A DNA stretch of 64,000 nt from Vibrionales bacterium SWAT-3 (GTDB taxonomy: Bacteria; Pseudomonadota; Gammaproteobacteria; Enterobacterales; Vibrionaceae): assembly GCA_000169995.1 (NCBI GenBank), contig AAZW01000008.1, positions 1 through 64,000 on the forward strand, written 5' to 3'. The position numbers and the translations under genes were made by a program. This document shows, piece after piece, positions 7,359 to 17,272 of this stretch; position 1 is the stretch's first letter, and every line of letters begins with the position of its first letter. The notes beneath the pieces were generated by a model. That model was not told where the DNA came from, did no database searches, and was given only the letters and a program-made list of their open reading frames with translations.

Positions 7359-9029
7359 ATGTGGGATAACATCGTTACACTGTCGGAAGATAAGCAACAA
7401 GTAATGGCATGTCTGCCGTCAGGGTTTGTGGTTGATGCAAGCTTTGATAACAAGACACTGCCACCAGCCTTGGAAGCAATTGACGCATCAAACTATTTTC
7501 TTTTTGAAGAAGAAGTGCTGCGTTTTGTCTCTCTTGCTAAAGAAGGCAAAGGAGAAGCTTACGAAGGTATTTTGATTGCTGAGGTTCGTGACGCCAGTGT
7601 AGAGGTGCAACTATCCGATGATGAGATGTTAGCGAGTCTTGTTGTCACGGGTCCTTACAACGGAAATCCTCTACGCGGTAGTGACATCATCCATTGTCTA
7701 GCTCAAGCTCACATCACTAAAGGGATTAATAAGTTAGCCCTAAGAAAAGTATTAATGATGAGTAGTAAGCTTAGGCCGGGAGAAAAGTTTACTCAGCCTG
7801 TCGCTAAAGGCACTCAGCCGATCAGGGGGAAAGATGCTAAGTTTGCAGCGCTTGTGGAAGACATTACCCGTCAAGTTCTAAAGCCTCGAGGTAAAGACGA
7901 AGGCAAGATTGATATGCGGGATTTGGGAGAAACCATTACCGTTGGACTGAATGACCAATTGATGAAGCGCACTCCCGCGACCAAAGGTGTTGCTGGGTTT
8001 ACGGTTCAAGGCCGAGTCATCCCACCAATCCCTGGACAAGATAGTTTAATCAAGCCTGGCAAAGGCACTTATATTTCTCCTGATGACCCCAATCTATTGC
8101 TCGCTTCCCACCCTGGCTTACCCATCATTAAAGATCGAACCATCGAAGTGGATGACGCATTGTGTGTTAGCAATGTTGATGTCTCTACTGGACACGTAAA
8201 GTTTAAAGGTAATGTGTTTGTCTCTGGCAACATTGAACCAGGCATGGTTGTGAAAGCCACTGGGAGTATTACAGTCGGCGGCTTTATTGAATCTGCTGAA
8301 GTTCAGGCGCAAGGCGATATTAAAGTCGCGAAAGGAATCATCGGACATACGACCAAAGAGGGAGAACCGAAAAGCTGTAAGGTATTTAGCAAAGGTTCCA
8401 TCACGGCAAGCTATGCTCAAAACGCCGAATTACAGACGGCGGGCGATATTCGCCTTGGCGTGCACAGCATGAGTAACGAAATTCGCTGTGGTAACAACTT
8501 TATTGTGATGGACTCGCTCAAGAAGCACGGCACACTCAGTGGCGGTGAAGCGAAAGTGGGGGGTAAGGTGGAGTGCGTTTTCTTAGGCGTTGAAGGGGAT
8601 ACTGCAACTAAGGTCCATGGTTTTGCTCGCTATGATGGTTACCGACAGAAGATTGCTGAACTCAAGGAAATCTATAGACATGCGCAAGAACAGACTATGG
8701 ATGTGATTCGCCAAGAGCTTGAGTTTAAGAAATTACCTAAAGCAGAGCGAAGCGAAGAACTAGCGTTACAAATAGAGCAGCAGCGCGAGAAGAACAATCA
8801 CGCCATAGAAAGCACTAAACAAAAGCTGGATACTCTAGAAGCGGAATTTGAAACGAACCTAGCGGAGTGTACCGTCGAAGCACACGAAAAGGTTTATACA
8901 CGAGTCACTGTGCAGTTTGGTGATGAAACTGTGACAACCAAGCGCACCCATGGGGGAAGCGTGTTTTCCTTCAACCAATACGAGATTCAATGTTCCTTTA
9001 AGATGGAACAAGAAGACATTTCACTATAA
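7359..9029 (+). CDS. DUF342 / FapA-family polymer-forming protein
   Basis: A 556-residue cytoplasmic protein of the DUF342 (FapA) family. The N-terminal 160 residues are a variable domain. The middle (about 195-420) has the glycine- and valine-rich repeats of a right-handed beta-helix (for example VKFKGNVFVSGNIEPG, KATGSITVGGFIESA, QAQGDIKVAKGIIGH). A charged coiled coil follows at about 435-510. Family members occur near signalling and surface-structure genes, but no reaction is known. It ends in a GGCGCC hairpin shared with the convergent gene. Confidence 0.85.
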   Translation: MWDNIVTLSEDKQQVMACLPSGFVVDASFDNKTLPPALEAIDASNYFLFEEEVLRFVSLAKEGKGEAYEGILIAEVRDASVEVQLSDDEMLASLVVTGPYNGNPLRGSDIIHCLAQAHITKGINKLALRKVLMMSSKLRPGEKFTQPVAKGTQPIRGKDAKFAALVEDITRQVLKPRGKDEGKIDMRDLGETITVGLNDQLMKRTPATKGVAGFTVQGRVIPPIPGQDSLIKPGKGTYISPDDPNLLLASHPGLPIIKDRTIEVDDALCVSNVDVSTGHVKFKGNVFVSGNIEPGMVVKATGSITVGGFIESAEVQAQGDIKVAKGIIGHTTKEGEPKSCKVFSKGSITASYAQNAELQTAGDIRLGVHSMSNEIRCGNNFIVMDSLKKHGTLSGGEAKVGGKVECVFLGVEGDTATKVHGFARYDGYRQKIAELKEIYRHAQEQTMDVIRQELEFKKLPKAERSEELALQIEQQREKNNHAIESTKQKLDTLEAEFETNLAECTVEAHEKVYTRVTVQFGDETVTTKRTHGGSVFSFNQYEIQCSFKMEQEDISL

Positions 9030-9030
9030 A

Positions 9031-9056
9031 AGGCGCCAGTATGCGGCGCCTCTATC
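9031..9056. terminator. Bidirectional terminator between convergent genes
   Basis: AGGCGCC at 9031-9037 and GGCGCCT at 9045-9051 form a 7-bp GC-rich stem with a 7-nt loop. On the minus strand the stem is followed by TTTTAT, so it best fits termination of the SgrR-like gene and may also serve the DUF342 gene. Confidence 0.75.
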
Positions 9057-9082
9057 AAAAATATCCTCATCATCACCTCCCT

Positions 9083-10834
9083 TTAATCAGAAGACCACAC
9101 CGAGCGAATGTCTGGCCATCCCCAGTTGGTGAGTGCGACATCTTCTAACACACCTTGAAATCGTAATGTTTGAGTGTGATGAAACATTGGGGCAATCCAG
9201 TACTCACTGACCAAGGTTGAAGCGATCGGCTCTAACGCCGTTAGGTAATCTTCAAGCGGGGTGCTCGCTCTAAGGTTTTCCAATTGTTGATCAAGCCAAC
9301 TTGCATTTGTTTCCCCTAAAGTGTGGTACAGCACGTTGTTACAGTAGAAATTAGAAAACGCTGAGGCGTGACGGTTATCGTCTAAATTGATATTCGTTAA
9401 GATCAGTGTTTCATCGAGTGTGCCGTTGTTCGCTTTCTCACTCAACTCTCGATAGGAATACATCACCATTTCAACCACACAATTGTGTTCGGAAAGTACT
9501 GAAGAAATAGCCCGAGCGCATCGGCGCAGAGCTGTGTAGTTGTATCCAGCAATGGTAATGGTTTTTGGTAGCGCGCTGAATTCACCAAATGGGCGTAAAA
9601 CGGGGTTCCAAACAGGTAATAAGTTGTTGGCTACGACACTGCCGTAATGAACCTTCTTTTTCTGGAATACGTCGAGTATTCGCTGCGGTTGAATCAATTC
9701 CGTAATGTAACAACGTTGGGCACGTGTTAACGGATGCTTTGCATGGTGGTTGAATAACGCGAACAAGCAGCCGTCTTCAGTTCGACTGTGTTGACTCGCT
9801 TGAGTAGCATTGGGTGCTTGTATTGAAACTTCAATACCGCTTGTCGTTTCAGATACTTGGATTGGTGTATTACTGGATAGTGATGGGTTCTCCATTTGCT
9901 CGTCGTTGACGCTCCAAATCGTAACTAAGTCGACTAACACACGACACGAATAGTAGCCATCGAACGCTTGCAGTTTAAGCTTATTTTTGTCGTGTTCTAC
10001 CACTGTAAATGGACCACTGCCAATCACAGCATTGTTGTTTGCAACATTAACTTGGTTTGCTGGCTGAATACCGTATTTGACACCAGAGACAAGCCCTGCA
10101 AACCCTTGATCTGGTTTGCTTAATGTAAATACCACTTTCAATGGATGTGGTGCGGTGATGTCGCTGACGTGCGCGAGTTCTTTTTGATAATAGGGAAGGG
10201 CACTGAGTTTAGCAAAGAGGCTCACAATGGTATCAGCGTCTATTGGTTCGTCGTTGTGGAACTTAAGTCCAGGGCGAAGATGGAATGTCCATTGATAGCT
10301 CGCTTCGTCATAGCGCCAATGGTGAGCGAGTTCTGGTTTGATAACACCATTGTCATGGCTGGAGACCAAGCAGCAATACACCTGACGCAAGAAGAAGCGC
10401 TCGCTACAGCGGTGTAATTGGTGTGGCACAATACGCTCGAACATGCGCTTGTATGTGAGTTGAATACTGACACGGCCTTCCTGAACAGAAGCTCCTGAAG
10501 TAGTTTTCAGCAGGCGACCAAACGTTGCTTCGTCTTCATCAAGAATTGCCAAAGCTTTCTCATACTTACCTTGTTGGATTCGCTCTAGAGCAAGGCTCTC
10601 CTTGAGTACGCCTAGTTCAATGTTTAACAGAAGCGACGAACGTTGGTTTCGACCGGCTTTCGGTTGCCAGGTTAACCACGCTAGTTCTTGCATTTGTGAT
10701 AACAGGTTGCGGGCATGTCGAGGAGAAGTACACAGCAAATCAGCCACTTCTTGTACTGTGGTTTTCATTTCGCTGCCGACACCAATGGGTGCGATTCGCT
10801 GATAATACCGAAGCAGGTTGAGATTAGACACCAA
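9083..10834 (-). CDS. SgrR-family transcription factor
   Basis: A 583-residue regulator with an N-terminal winged helix (about 15-70, TVQEVADLLCTSPRHARNLLSQMQ) and a C-terminal solute-binding domain of the SBP_bac_5 type (about 150-500, with HWRYDEASYQWTFHLRPGLKFH). The same fusion is found in E. coli SgrR, which senses sugar-phosphate stress and activates the SgrS RNA; other family members act on unrelated ligands. No sgrS-like gene or sugar transporter is adjacent, so the ligand is unknown. It runs convergent to the DUF342 gene. Confidence 0.85.
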   Translation of the reverse strand: MVSNLNLLRYYQRIAPIGVGSEMKTTVQEVADLLCTSPRHARNLLSQMQELAWLTWQPKAGRNQRSSLLLNIELGVLKESLALERIQQGKYEKALAILDEDEATFGRLLKTTSGASVQEGRVSIQLTYKRMFERIVPHQLHRCSERFFLRQVYCCLVSSHDNGVIKPELAHHWRYDEASYQWTFHLRPGLKFHNDEPIDADTIVSLFAKLSALPYYQKELAHVSDITAPHPLKVVFTLSKPDQGFAGLVSGVKYGIQPANQVNVANNNAVIGSGPFTVVEHDKNKLKLQAFDGYYSCRVLVDLVTIWSVNDEQMENPSLSSNTPIQVSETTSGIEVSIQAPNATQASQHSRTEDGCLFALFNHHAKHPLTRAQRCYITELIQPQRILDVFQKKKVHYGSVVANNLLPVWNPVLRPFGEFSALPKTITIAGYNYTALRRCARAISSVLSEHNCVVEMVMYSYRELSEKANNGTLDETLILTNINLDDNRHASAFSNFYCNNVLYHTLGETNASWLDQQLENLRASTPLEDYLTALEPIASTLVSEYWIAPMFHHTQTLRFQGVLEDVALTNWGWPDIRSVWSSD

Positions 10835-10938
10835 GAGCCCTTTGTTAATGGATAGCCTGGTATTTTACTCAACTTAACTTCGAGAAAATAAGAAAATGTT
10901 CAGTTACTTTGTTCCCCTTTTGTCACGGTTTAAGGGAA

Positions 10939-10968
10939 TAAAAAAGGGGAAGCATTCGCTCCCCCTTT
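10939..10968 (-). terminator. Terminator of the lap operon
   Basis: AAAGGGG and CCCCCTTT arms enclose AAGCATTCGCT. Read on the minus strand the stem is followed by TTTTTTATT, a standard rho-independent terminator placed just after the last gene of the lapCGDB run. Confidence 0.85.
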
Positions 10969-10991
10969 GGTAATTGTGTTGATGACAGGCT

Positions 10992-13106
10992 TTAGCTAAC
11001 TGCTCTTACACGACCTTGTTTAAGGTCGGACAGAACCTTCGCTTTCGGGCCATCAGCAATTATGCTGCCTTTCTCCATTACGATGACTCTGTCTACAACA
11101 TCTAACATCGAGGTTTTATGAGTGATAAGGATCAGCGTTTCGCTTGGTAACAGTTGGCTAAGCTGATGCTTGATGTGCATTTCTGAACGGTTATCCATTG
11201 CACTGGTTGGCTCATCCATTAGCAATACCGGAGGACGACCTAAGAAAGCTCTGGCAATCGCAATTGACTGACGTTGACCACCTGAAAGCAAACCACCCCC
11301 TTCACCCACTTGGCGCTCTAGGCCGGCAGGATCTTGCTGAGTAAAGGCTGTCACACCCGCACGGTTCGCTGCATCCATCACATCACGATCGTCCACCAAA
11401 GGGCGGCCTAGAGTAATGTTATCTCTGACTGAACCATAGAATAGGTTACTGTCTTGCGGTACACAGCCTATATTGCGTCGTACGTCGACATGGTGAAGTT
11501 GCTCCATATCGGTATCATCAATGCGCACATGGCCTTCTGTGGGCTTGTACAGGCCCATAATAAGGCGTTCTAGGGTTGTTTTACCTGAACCAATACGACC
11601 GATGATCGCCACCTTCTCGCCGGGTGCGATGGTCAGGCTGAGATCTCGCACTGAAGCGACGGGCGAATCAGGATAGTGGAACGTCACTTTATCTAGTGCA
11701 ATGTGACCTTGAATGATTGGTCGGTGAATGTAGCGCTTACCTTCTTCTTGCTCGTCAGGCATCGACATCACTTGTTCAATCAGCGTCATTGAGGATTTGG
11801 CTTGGTTGTAACGTGTAGAAAGCAGCGACAACTGAACAAGAGGACCAATCGCACGACCACTCAACATGGTTGCAGCGATCAAACCACCCATCGTTAGTTC
11901 ACCTTCAGCAATTAGATACACACCAAAAATGATCATCCCTACATTGGTACTCTGCTGAACAAAGCCTGCGGTGTTTTGGATGCTGTCGGTAATGCGGCGG
12001 CTTTTAATATTCCAGTTCGCCATGTGAGCAACGGCTTCTTCCCAACGGAATTGGAACTGGCTCTGTGCGCTGAATAGTTTAACGGTTTCTAGGCCTGCCA
12101 AACTCTCGATCAAGTTCGCGTACTTCTGAGAGGCTAGGCGTGAACCTTCTTCAATGGTGCGACGCAATGGACCTTGAATCAACAACGCGTAGATGATCAG
12201 AATCACGACACCTGCGAATGGAACAAACACTAAGTTACCCGCCATTAACCAAATTAAGGCGAGGAACATGATGGCGAAGGGCAAGTCGATCAGAGAGCCG
12301 ATCGTCGCAGAGGTAAAGAATTCTCGAATTGACTCAAACTCTTGCAAGTTTTTCGCGAAGGCACCAACTGAAGCTGGTTTTGCTTCCATACGAATGCCAA
12401 GTACCTTGCTGAACAATTTGGAGGAAATCAGGATATCGGATTTTTTCCCCGCAACGTCGATGAAGTAGCTACGCATCAACTTTAACAGTAGATCGAACAG
12501 GAAGACGACGAAAATGCCGCTCGCTAATACCCACAAGGTTTCAAATGCAAGGTTAGGTACTACTTTGTCGTATACCAAACGCGTAAACATCGGCGCAGCA
12601 ATCGCAAAAATGTTGATAAGAATCGACGCTATTAATACATCACGATAGATGTTTTTCGATTCCCAAATGGTGCTCCAAAACCAGTGACCTTTGCGTGTTT
12701 TCAGAACTTCTGGTGAACGCTCGTCATAGCGGAACTGCTTTTTAACTAAGAAGTAGCGGCCAATGAACTGTTCTTTAAGTTCGGCAACAGGAATGATGAT
12801 TGGCACCATTCCACTCTCAGCTGTGATGATTTCAGCTTCTTGTTTTTCAAGGTCGATGCTGTTGAGCACACACGCTTCGCCCTGCTTTAGCAATAATACC
12901 GCCGGCAAAATTAGGTGTGGGATGTTATCTAAGTCGGAACGGTTTTCTTTTGCCACTAGCCCCGCACGTTCTGCCGAACGTGGGAACAGGAAAGGGGTTA
13001 GCTTTCCGTCTGATAGTGGCAACCCATTGACCAACGCCTCAGGCGAGTTCGCTAACCCGTAATATCGGCTAACGTAGATCAATGAGTTCAATAGTGGATC
13101 TTGCAT
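10992..13106 (-). CDS. lapB: Type I secretion ABC transporter, LapB-like
   Basis: Inner-membrane ATPase and permease that drives export of a large RTX-type adhesin. The 704 residues have an N-terminal C39-peptidase-like domain without the catalytic cysteine (a substrate-docking version, about 1-125), a six-helix membrane domain (about 160-440) and an ATPase domain with Walker A GRIGSGKT at about 503, signature LSGGQ near 607 and Walker B VLLMDEPTS near 626. It is the last gene of an operon with the membrane-fusion protein, LapG and LapD, which ties it to Lap adhesin export rather than toxin export. The adhesin substrate and a TolC-type outer-membrane partner are not in this window. Confidence 0.9.
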   Translation of the reverse strand: MQDPLLNSLIYVSRYYGLANSPEALVNGLPLSDGKLTPFLFPRSAERAGLVAKENRSDLDNIPHLILPAVLLLKQGEACVLNSIDLEKQEAEIITAESGMVPIIIPVAELKEQFIGRYFLVKKQFRYDERSPEVLKTRKGHWFWSTIWESKNIYRDVLIASILINIFAIAAPMFTRLVYDKVVPNLAFETLWVLASGIFVVFLFDLLLKLMRSYFIDVAGKKSDILISSKLFSKVLGIRMEAKPASVGAFAKNLQEFESIREFFTSATIGSLIDLPFAIMFLALIWLMAGNLVFVPFAGVVILIIYALLIQGPLRRTIEEGSRLASQKYANLIESLAGLETVKLFSAQSQFQFRWEEAVAHMANWNIKSRRITDSIQNTAGFVQQSTNVGMIIFGVYLIAEGELTMGGLIAATMLSGRAIGPLVQLSLLSTRYNQAKSSMTLIEQVMSMPDEQEEGKRYIHRPIIQGHIALDKVTFHYPDSPVASVRDLSLTIAPGEKVAIIGRIGSGKTTLERLIMGLYKPTEGHVRIDDTDMEQLHHVDVRRNIGCVPQDSNLFYGSVRDNITLGRPLVDDRDVMDAANRAGVTAFTQQDPAGLERQVGEGGGLLSGGQRQSIAIARAFLGRPPVLLMDEPTSAMDNRSEMHIKHQLSQLLPSETLILITHKTSMLDVVDRVIVMEKGSIIADGPKAKVLSDLKQGRVRAVS

Positions 13107-13124
13107 GCGATATAACCCTTACAA

Positions 13125-15035
13125 CTATTTATCAACAATGAAGCCTTGGAACACTTCTACGTAGTTATCAGACAAGATATCTAACTGAGTCTGAGTTTCG
13201 ATTCGAGATGCGATGGTGGTGACACCAAGGTTATGAGCCGTTCGTGAAATCGACGTGAGCGTGAATTTCTGCTTCTCATCGTCCAAGTTATGCGTGAACA
13301 GGTAATCCAGTTTCACGTAGCTAGGACGGTACTCGTTGATGTAGTCCAGTGATTGGAAGTTACGTCCGTAGTTATCGACACCAAACATCGCTTCAGCATT
13401 GCGAATGGTGTTACACAATAGTGCCGTGTAGTGAGGAACGTTGATGAAACAGTTTTCTGGGATCTCAAAATGCAGCAGGTGAGCGACTGAAGCATTTTGT
13501 TCAAGCGTTTTACCAATCCAACGGATAAAGCTTGGCTGAGAGATACTGCTTGGTGAGATATTGATTGCGATTGGGCTTGTCACCTCTTTTGCTGTTAGCT
13601 TCTCAATCATCTTCTCGATTACGTATTGGTCGAGAATGTGGCTCATTTCAAGCTGTTCTAGTGCGTATAGGTACTGGTTAGCACCGTAACGAATGCCATC
13701 TTTCTCAATCGCAGAGAACACTTCTTGGTGATAGGTTTTGCCAAACGCATTATTTGCAGCTTGTAGGCGGAATGTGACTAGGTCATTGATGATCGCCTCT
13801 TCAACCAACATGCGCCATTGTTGTTTACCCATTACTGCGCCATGGTCGTCAGCTGTGACGTAGCCATAAGCGAGTTCACGATTCGCTTTAGCACTAGAGA
13901 GCGCGTTATCGACCAATGACATGATTTCGGTGCTGGTTTTACGTTTGTTGCTGTGCGTTACACCCAATGCAATGTGTGGATTTGCCATGCCTGTTGGATC
14001 TGAACCTAGGCTTTGAATACAGTTGACGATGCTGCCAGCGACCAGTTTAAGCTCGCTTTCATCAATGTTCGGCATAATGAAACCAAACTCGTCACTCGAA
14101 ATGCGCGCAATGGTGATGTCTGGTGATGAGATAGAAGCTTGCAGTTGTTCTGCCAATTGATGAACCAGCGCATCACCTTCTTGGTAACCTTTCTCGTCGT
14201 ACTCTTCACTGATAAATTCCGCTTTCAGTACTGCAAGACCACCTAAGCTCGATTCTTCTAGCCACTGATTTAATTGCGACATGTAGTAAGCGCGATTACC
14301 CAGCTGAGAAACCGGGTCAATGTACGCTCTTTCACGTAGCTTCTGAGCTTCTTTTGCTTGGTTTTTAAAGGCTTGTTCAACTTGAGTCGACATGTGATTG
14401 ATGCCATCAACCACCAAGATCAGATCTTTTGTTTTAGGGCGTTTTAATGGCTCACCGAATTGGTTCTTAGCGATCTGATCCATTTTAGTAATGATCATTG
14501 ATAGTGGGCGTAGTGCTCGCTTAAGGATCCATGAAATCGAGATCAAGCCGAGTAAAAAGATCACACCAAAGATGCTTAATAAGCGAGTGAAGGCTTGCCA
14601 TAATTGATCATAGGCAGGACCTGGGTGGCTGACGATCTCGACTTCCGCAAGCTGCATCCAACCACTGGTGATCACTCGGCGATCATGAACGGGTTCAAAT
14701 AGGTTGAGATTGGTAAACCAATGGGGCACGCCCGAGGGTTTTACAGGGTATGAACGGATGATGTCTTCACCGCTGTCTAGAAAAATCAATCGTACGACCG
14801 AGTAAGAACTGCCATCAAACAGGGCGTTGATAACAGACTCTACCGATACCTTATCCTTTTCTTCAAGGTAAGGGGCAAGAGCCAGTCCAACAGTATTAAT
14901 GGTATTACTTACCTCAGAGCGTTGCTGCTCCTCTAAGTATCCACGGGTAGTATTGAATTCGATCATAAAGACTGACGTCATCAGTAATATGAACACCGCA
15001 ACCATCCCGACCACAAGCTGTTTATATAAAGTCAT
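13125..15035 (-). CDS. lapD: LapD-like c-di-GMP receptor with degenerate GGDEF and EAL
   Basis: An inner-membrane receptor that, when bound to c-di-GMP, holds the periplasmic protease LapG and so keeps adhesin on the surface. The 636 residues show a first membrane helix (8-26), a periplasmic LapD-type input domain (about 30-150), a second helix (152-171), a HAMP region, a GGDEF-like domain in which the active motif reads SSDEF (313-317), and an EAL-like domain that lacks the EAL motif. Both catalytic signatures are lost, as in known LapD proteins, which favours ligand sensing over synthesis or hydrolysis. lapG is directly upstream, 5 bp away. Confidence 0.9.
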   Translation of the reverse strand: MTLYKQLVVGMVAVFILLMTSVFMIEFNTTRGYLEEQQRSEVSNTINTVGLALAPYLEEKDKVSVESVINALFDGSSYSVVRLIFLDSGEDIIRSYPVKPSGVPHWFTNLNLFEPVHDRRVITSGWMQLAEVEIVSHPGPAYDQLWQAFTRLLSIFGVIFLLGLISISWILKRALRPLSMIITKMDQIAKNQFGEPLKRPKTKDLILVVDGINHMSTQVEQAFKNQAKEAQKLRERAYIDPVSQLGNRAYYMSQLNQWLEESSLGGLAVLKAEFISEEYDEKGYQEGDALVHQLAEQLQASISSPDITIARISSDEFGFIMPNIDESELKLVAGSIVNCIQSLGSDPTGMANPHIALGVTHSNKRKTSTEIMSLVDNALSSAKANRELAYGYVTADDHGAVMGKQQWRMLVEEAIINDLVTFRLQAANNAFGKTYHQEVFSAIEKDGIRYGANQYLYALEQLEMSHILDQYVIEKMIEKLTAKEVTSPIAINISPSSISQPSFIRWIGKTLEQNASVAHLLHFEIPENCFINVPHYTALLCNTIRNAEAMFGVDNYGRNFQSLDYINEYRPSYVKLDYLFTHNLDDEKQKFTLTSISRTAHNLGVTTIASRIETQTQLDILSDNYVEVFQGFIVDK

Positions 15036-15040
15036 TGTAC

Positions 15041-15709
15041 CTACTCATCGTAATTGATAATGGGTTTGTTTAATTTTAGAGAGCGCTCACGGGAACGTAA
15101 GTCGTTCCATAAGCTCAATCTTGAAGATTTCCCTGCTAGCTTGCCGCTGCCTGCTGCCGACTTAATTAACCAAAGGTTTTTACCGTTGAAACTGTAAATT
15201 GGTCGTAGGTCATGGCGTTTAGAACCGCGCTTTATTTCAGGGTTTAAGTTGTCCAAAATTAGTGGCTCTGCACTTGGTGTGGAGTAGTAAGCCAACACCA
15301 TGTGGAACTGGTTTAGCTCCAGTGCCTTTACGTACACTAATCGCAATTTCTTATCTGGAACGCCTAGCTCAAGCAGAGAGAAGTATTTCGCAATGGTGAA
15401 GTCTTCACAGTCACCAGCATTACTACCTAAAAACTCCAGTGGTGTTGCCCAGTAGTCTTTCTTTCCCCACAAGATGCTGTCGTCGACAAAGTACATCTGA
15501 TTGAAGAACTGGTTCACTGACGTGAGCTTCTCTTTCTCGCTTAAACCATCGTATGACGTCATATTTGAACGCCAAGTTGCCACGCGCTTTCCGGCTCTCT
15601 CACCGTAGGTTTGCGTGACAGCATCGATCCATCTTTGGTCGTTCTTATTGAGAGCGACAGAAGTAAAAGAGGTGAGGACGAGCAATAACAGCGATATTCG
15701 AGACTTCAT
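15041..15709 (-). CDS. lapG: LapG-like periplasmic cysteine protease
   Basis: A calcium-dependent protease that cuts the N-terminal retention module of Lap adhesins and releases cells from biofilm. The 222-residue protein has an N-terminal signal sequence (residues 1-20) and the bacterial transglutaminase-like fold with the triad Cys101 (GDCEDF), His136 (QFHMVLAYY) and Asp153 (LILDNLN). It lies between the membrane-fusion protein and LapD genes in the same direction. The triad residues are assigned by comparison with known LapG. Confidence 0.92.
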   Translation of the reverse strand: MKSRISLLLLVLTSFTSVALNKNDQRWIDAVTQTYGERAGKRVATWRSNMTSYDGLSEKEKLTSVNQFFNQMYFVDDSILWGKKDYWATPLEFLGSNAGDCEDFTIAKYFSLLELGVPDKKLRLVYVKALELNQFHMVLAYYSTPSAEPLILDNLNPEIKRGSKRHDLRPIYSFNGKNLWLIKSAAGSGKLAGKSSRLSLWNDLRSRERSLKLNKPIINYDE

Positions 15710-15768
15710 AGCCTCAGCTCTTGTTGGTTCACTATGTATTGAAAGGCATTGTTAACCATCAAACGTCC

Positions 15769-17160
15769 TTACTCTTTCAGTGCGTTGTTTTGTGCACTGA
15801 GGATAGGTTTCAACATGTACTCAAGTACGGTTCTTTTACCCGTGATGATATCGACCGAGGCTGTCATACCTGGAATGATTGGCAGCTCTTCGTTTTGTCC
15901 AAAATTATGTTTCTCGGTACGTACACGCACGATGTAAAAGCTGTTGCCTTCTTCATCCTGTGTCGTATCGGCGCTGATGTGCTCTAACACGCCTTCTAAG
16001 CCACCATATTTAGTGAAATCATAAGCACTAAACTTAACAATGGCAGTCAGTTCTGGGCGTAGGAATGCGATGTCTTGCGGGGCAATTTTTGCTTCAACGA
16101 GCAAAGAGTCTTCGGTCGGTACAATCTCAACGATGTCCATACCTGGCTGGATTACGCCACCCACGGTATTGATACCCAACGTTTTAACGGTTCCGGTTAC
16201 TGGAGAAACGACGACAGTACGGTTTACTCTGTCTTCTAGGCCAACCGCAGATTCGGTCAGTGCAGAGAGTTTATCTTGTGCTTGATTGAGTTTTTCTTGT
16301 TGTTCCGAGCGGAAGTTAAGAGCCGCGTCGATACGGCTGAGCATAGCTTCTTTGATTGCTGAGCGTAGCAGAGGGATTTTAAGCTCGCTTGAGGTCATTT
16401 CTCGGCGAGTATCGTTGACTTGTCGTTGCAGCTTAAGTAATTCAATTCTTGGTACCACACCTTCGTCGGCAAGCGGTTTCGTGATGTCCAATTCCTGGCG
16501 AGCGAACTGGTAGCTCTGTTTTAGGTTTCGCACACGTGCTTTGATTTCAACAAGATCTTGTTGTTTCTGTTCAACTTGTTGATCAAAAACGGAAAGTTGG
16601 TTTTTAAGGTTGTTTAAATCTTGGCGGTACTCTGCTTTTTGACGATTAACCAGATCAGGTTGAACTTCGTAGAACTTAGGCGGGAAAGCGAGTTTTCCAT
16701 AATCAAGAGTGACACTTTTCTTCCACTCTTTCTCATTAAAGTCTTCATTGATTACTACGCTGGTTAACGATGCGGAAAGCATCAATACGTTGGCGGTTAA
16801 GTTGGCAACTTGCTGTTCACGCTCACGGAAGTCAGAGCGGAATCGAGTGTCATCGATCAATAGCAGCTGTTGGCCTTTTTGAACCTGCTGACCTTCTTTC
16901 ACCAAGATCTCTTTAACTAAACCACCTTCAAGGTTTTGCACAACTTGGATCTGCGAAGAGGGGATCACTTTGCCCTGCCCGACAGTAACCTTGTCGATCT
17001 CCGCCCAAGCGGACCACCCAATAGCAGCAATAAAGAACAGAACGATCATCCACAACATGATACGCGCACTGGTCGGCGTATTGAGTAGTAGTGCCGCGGT
17101 TTTATCGTCGACGTACTCAAGTTCGGTTTCGTTCAATTTGCTGAAATTCTTCTGGCTCAT
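15769..17160 (-). CDS. lapC: Type I secretion membrane-fusion protein, LapC-like (HlyD family)
   Basis: Periplasmic adaptor that links the ABC transporter to an outer-membrane channel. The 463 residues have a short cytoplasmic tail, one membrane helix (about 33-52), a biotinyl-lipoyl-like segment (GKVIPSSQIQVVQNLEGG), a long alpha-helical hairpin (about 140-300) and a C-terminal beta-barrel with the HlyD signature ending GMTASVDIITGKRTVLEYMLKPI. First gene of the lapC-lapG-lapD-lapB operon, with 59 bp to lapG. Confidence 0.9.
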   Translation of the reverse strand: MSQKNFSKLNETELEYVDDKTAALLLNTPTSARIMLWMIVLFFIAAIGWSAWAEIDKVTVGQGKVIPSSQIQVVQNLEGGLVKEILVKEGQQVQKGQQLLLIDDTRFRSDFREREQQVANLTANVLMLSASLTSVVINEDFNEKEWKKSVTLDYGKLAFPPKFYEVQPDLVNRQKAEYRQDLNNLKNQLSVFDQQVEQKQQDLVEIKARVRNLKQSYQFARQELDITKPLADEGVVPRIELLKLQRQVNDTRREMTSSELKIPLLRSAIKEAMLSRIDAALNFRSEQQEKLNQAQDKLSALTESAVGLEDRVNRTVVVSPVTGTVKTLGINTVGGVIQPGMDIVEIVPTEDSLLVEAKIAPQDIAFLRPELTAIVKFSAYDFTKYGGLEGVLEHISADTTQDEEGNSFYIVRVRTEKHNFGQNEELPIIPGMTASVDIITGKRTVLEYMLKPILSAQNNALKE

Positions 17161-17272
17161 AACAGTCCTTGTTTGCTGAATAAAAGTGCAAGCCTATTGA
17201 GTGTATTCTTACTTTTGATAAATGTTAAGAAATTGCTCCTTTAAATATTTGAATTTATATATTTTTTAACTC

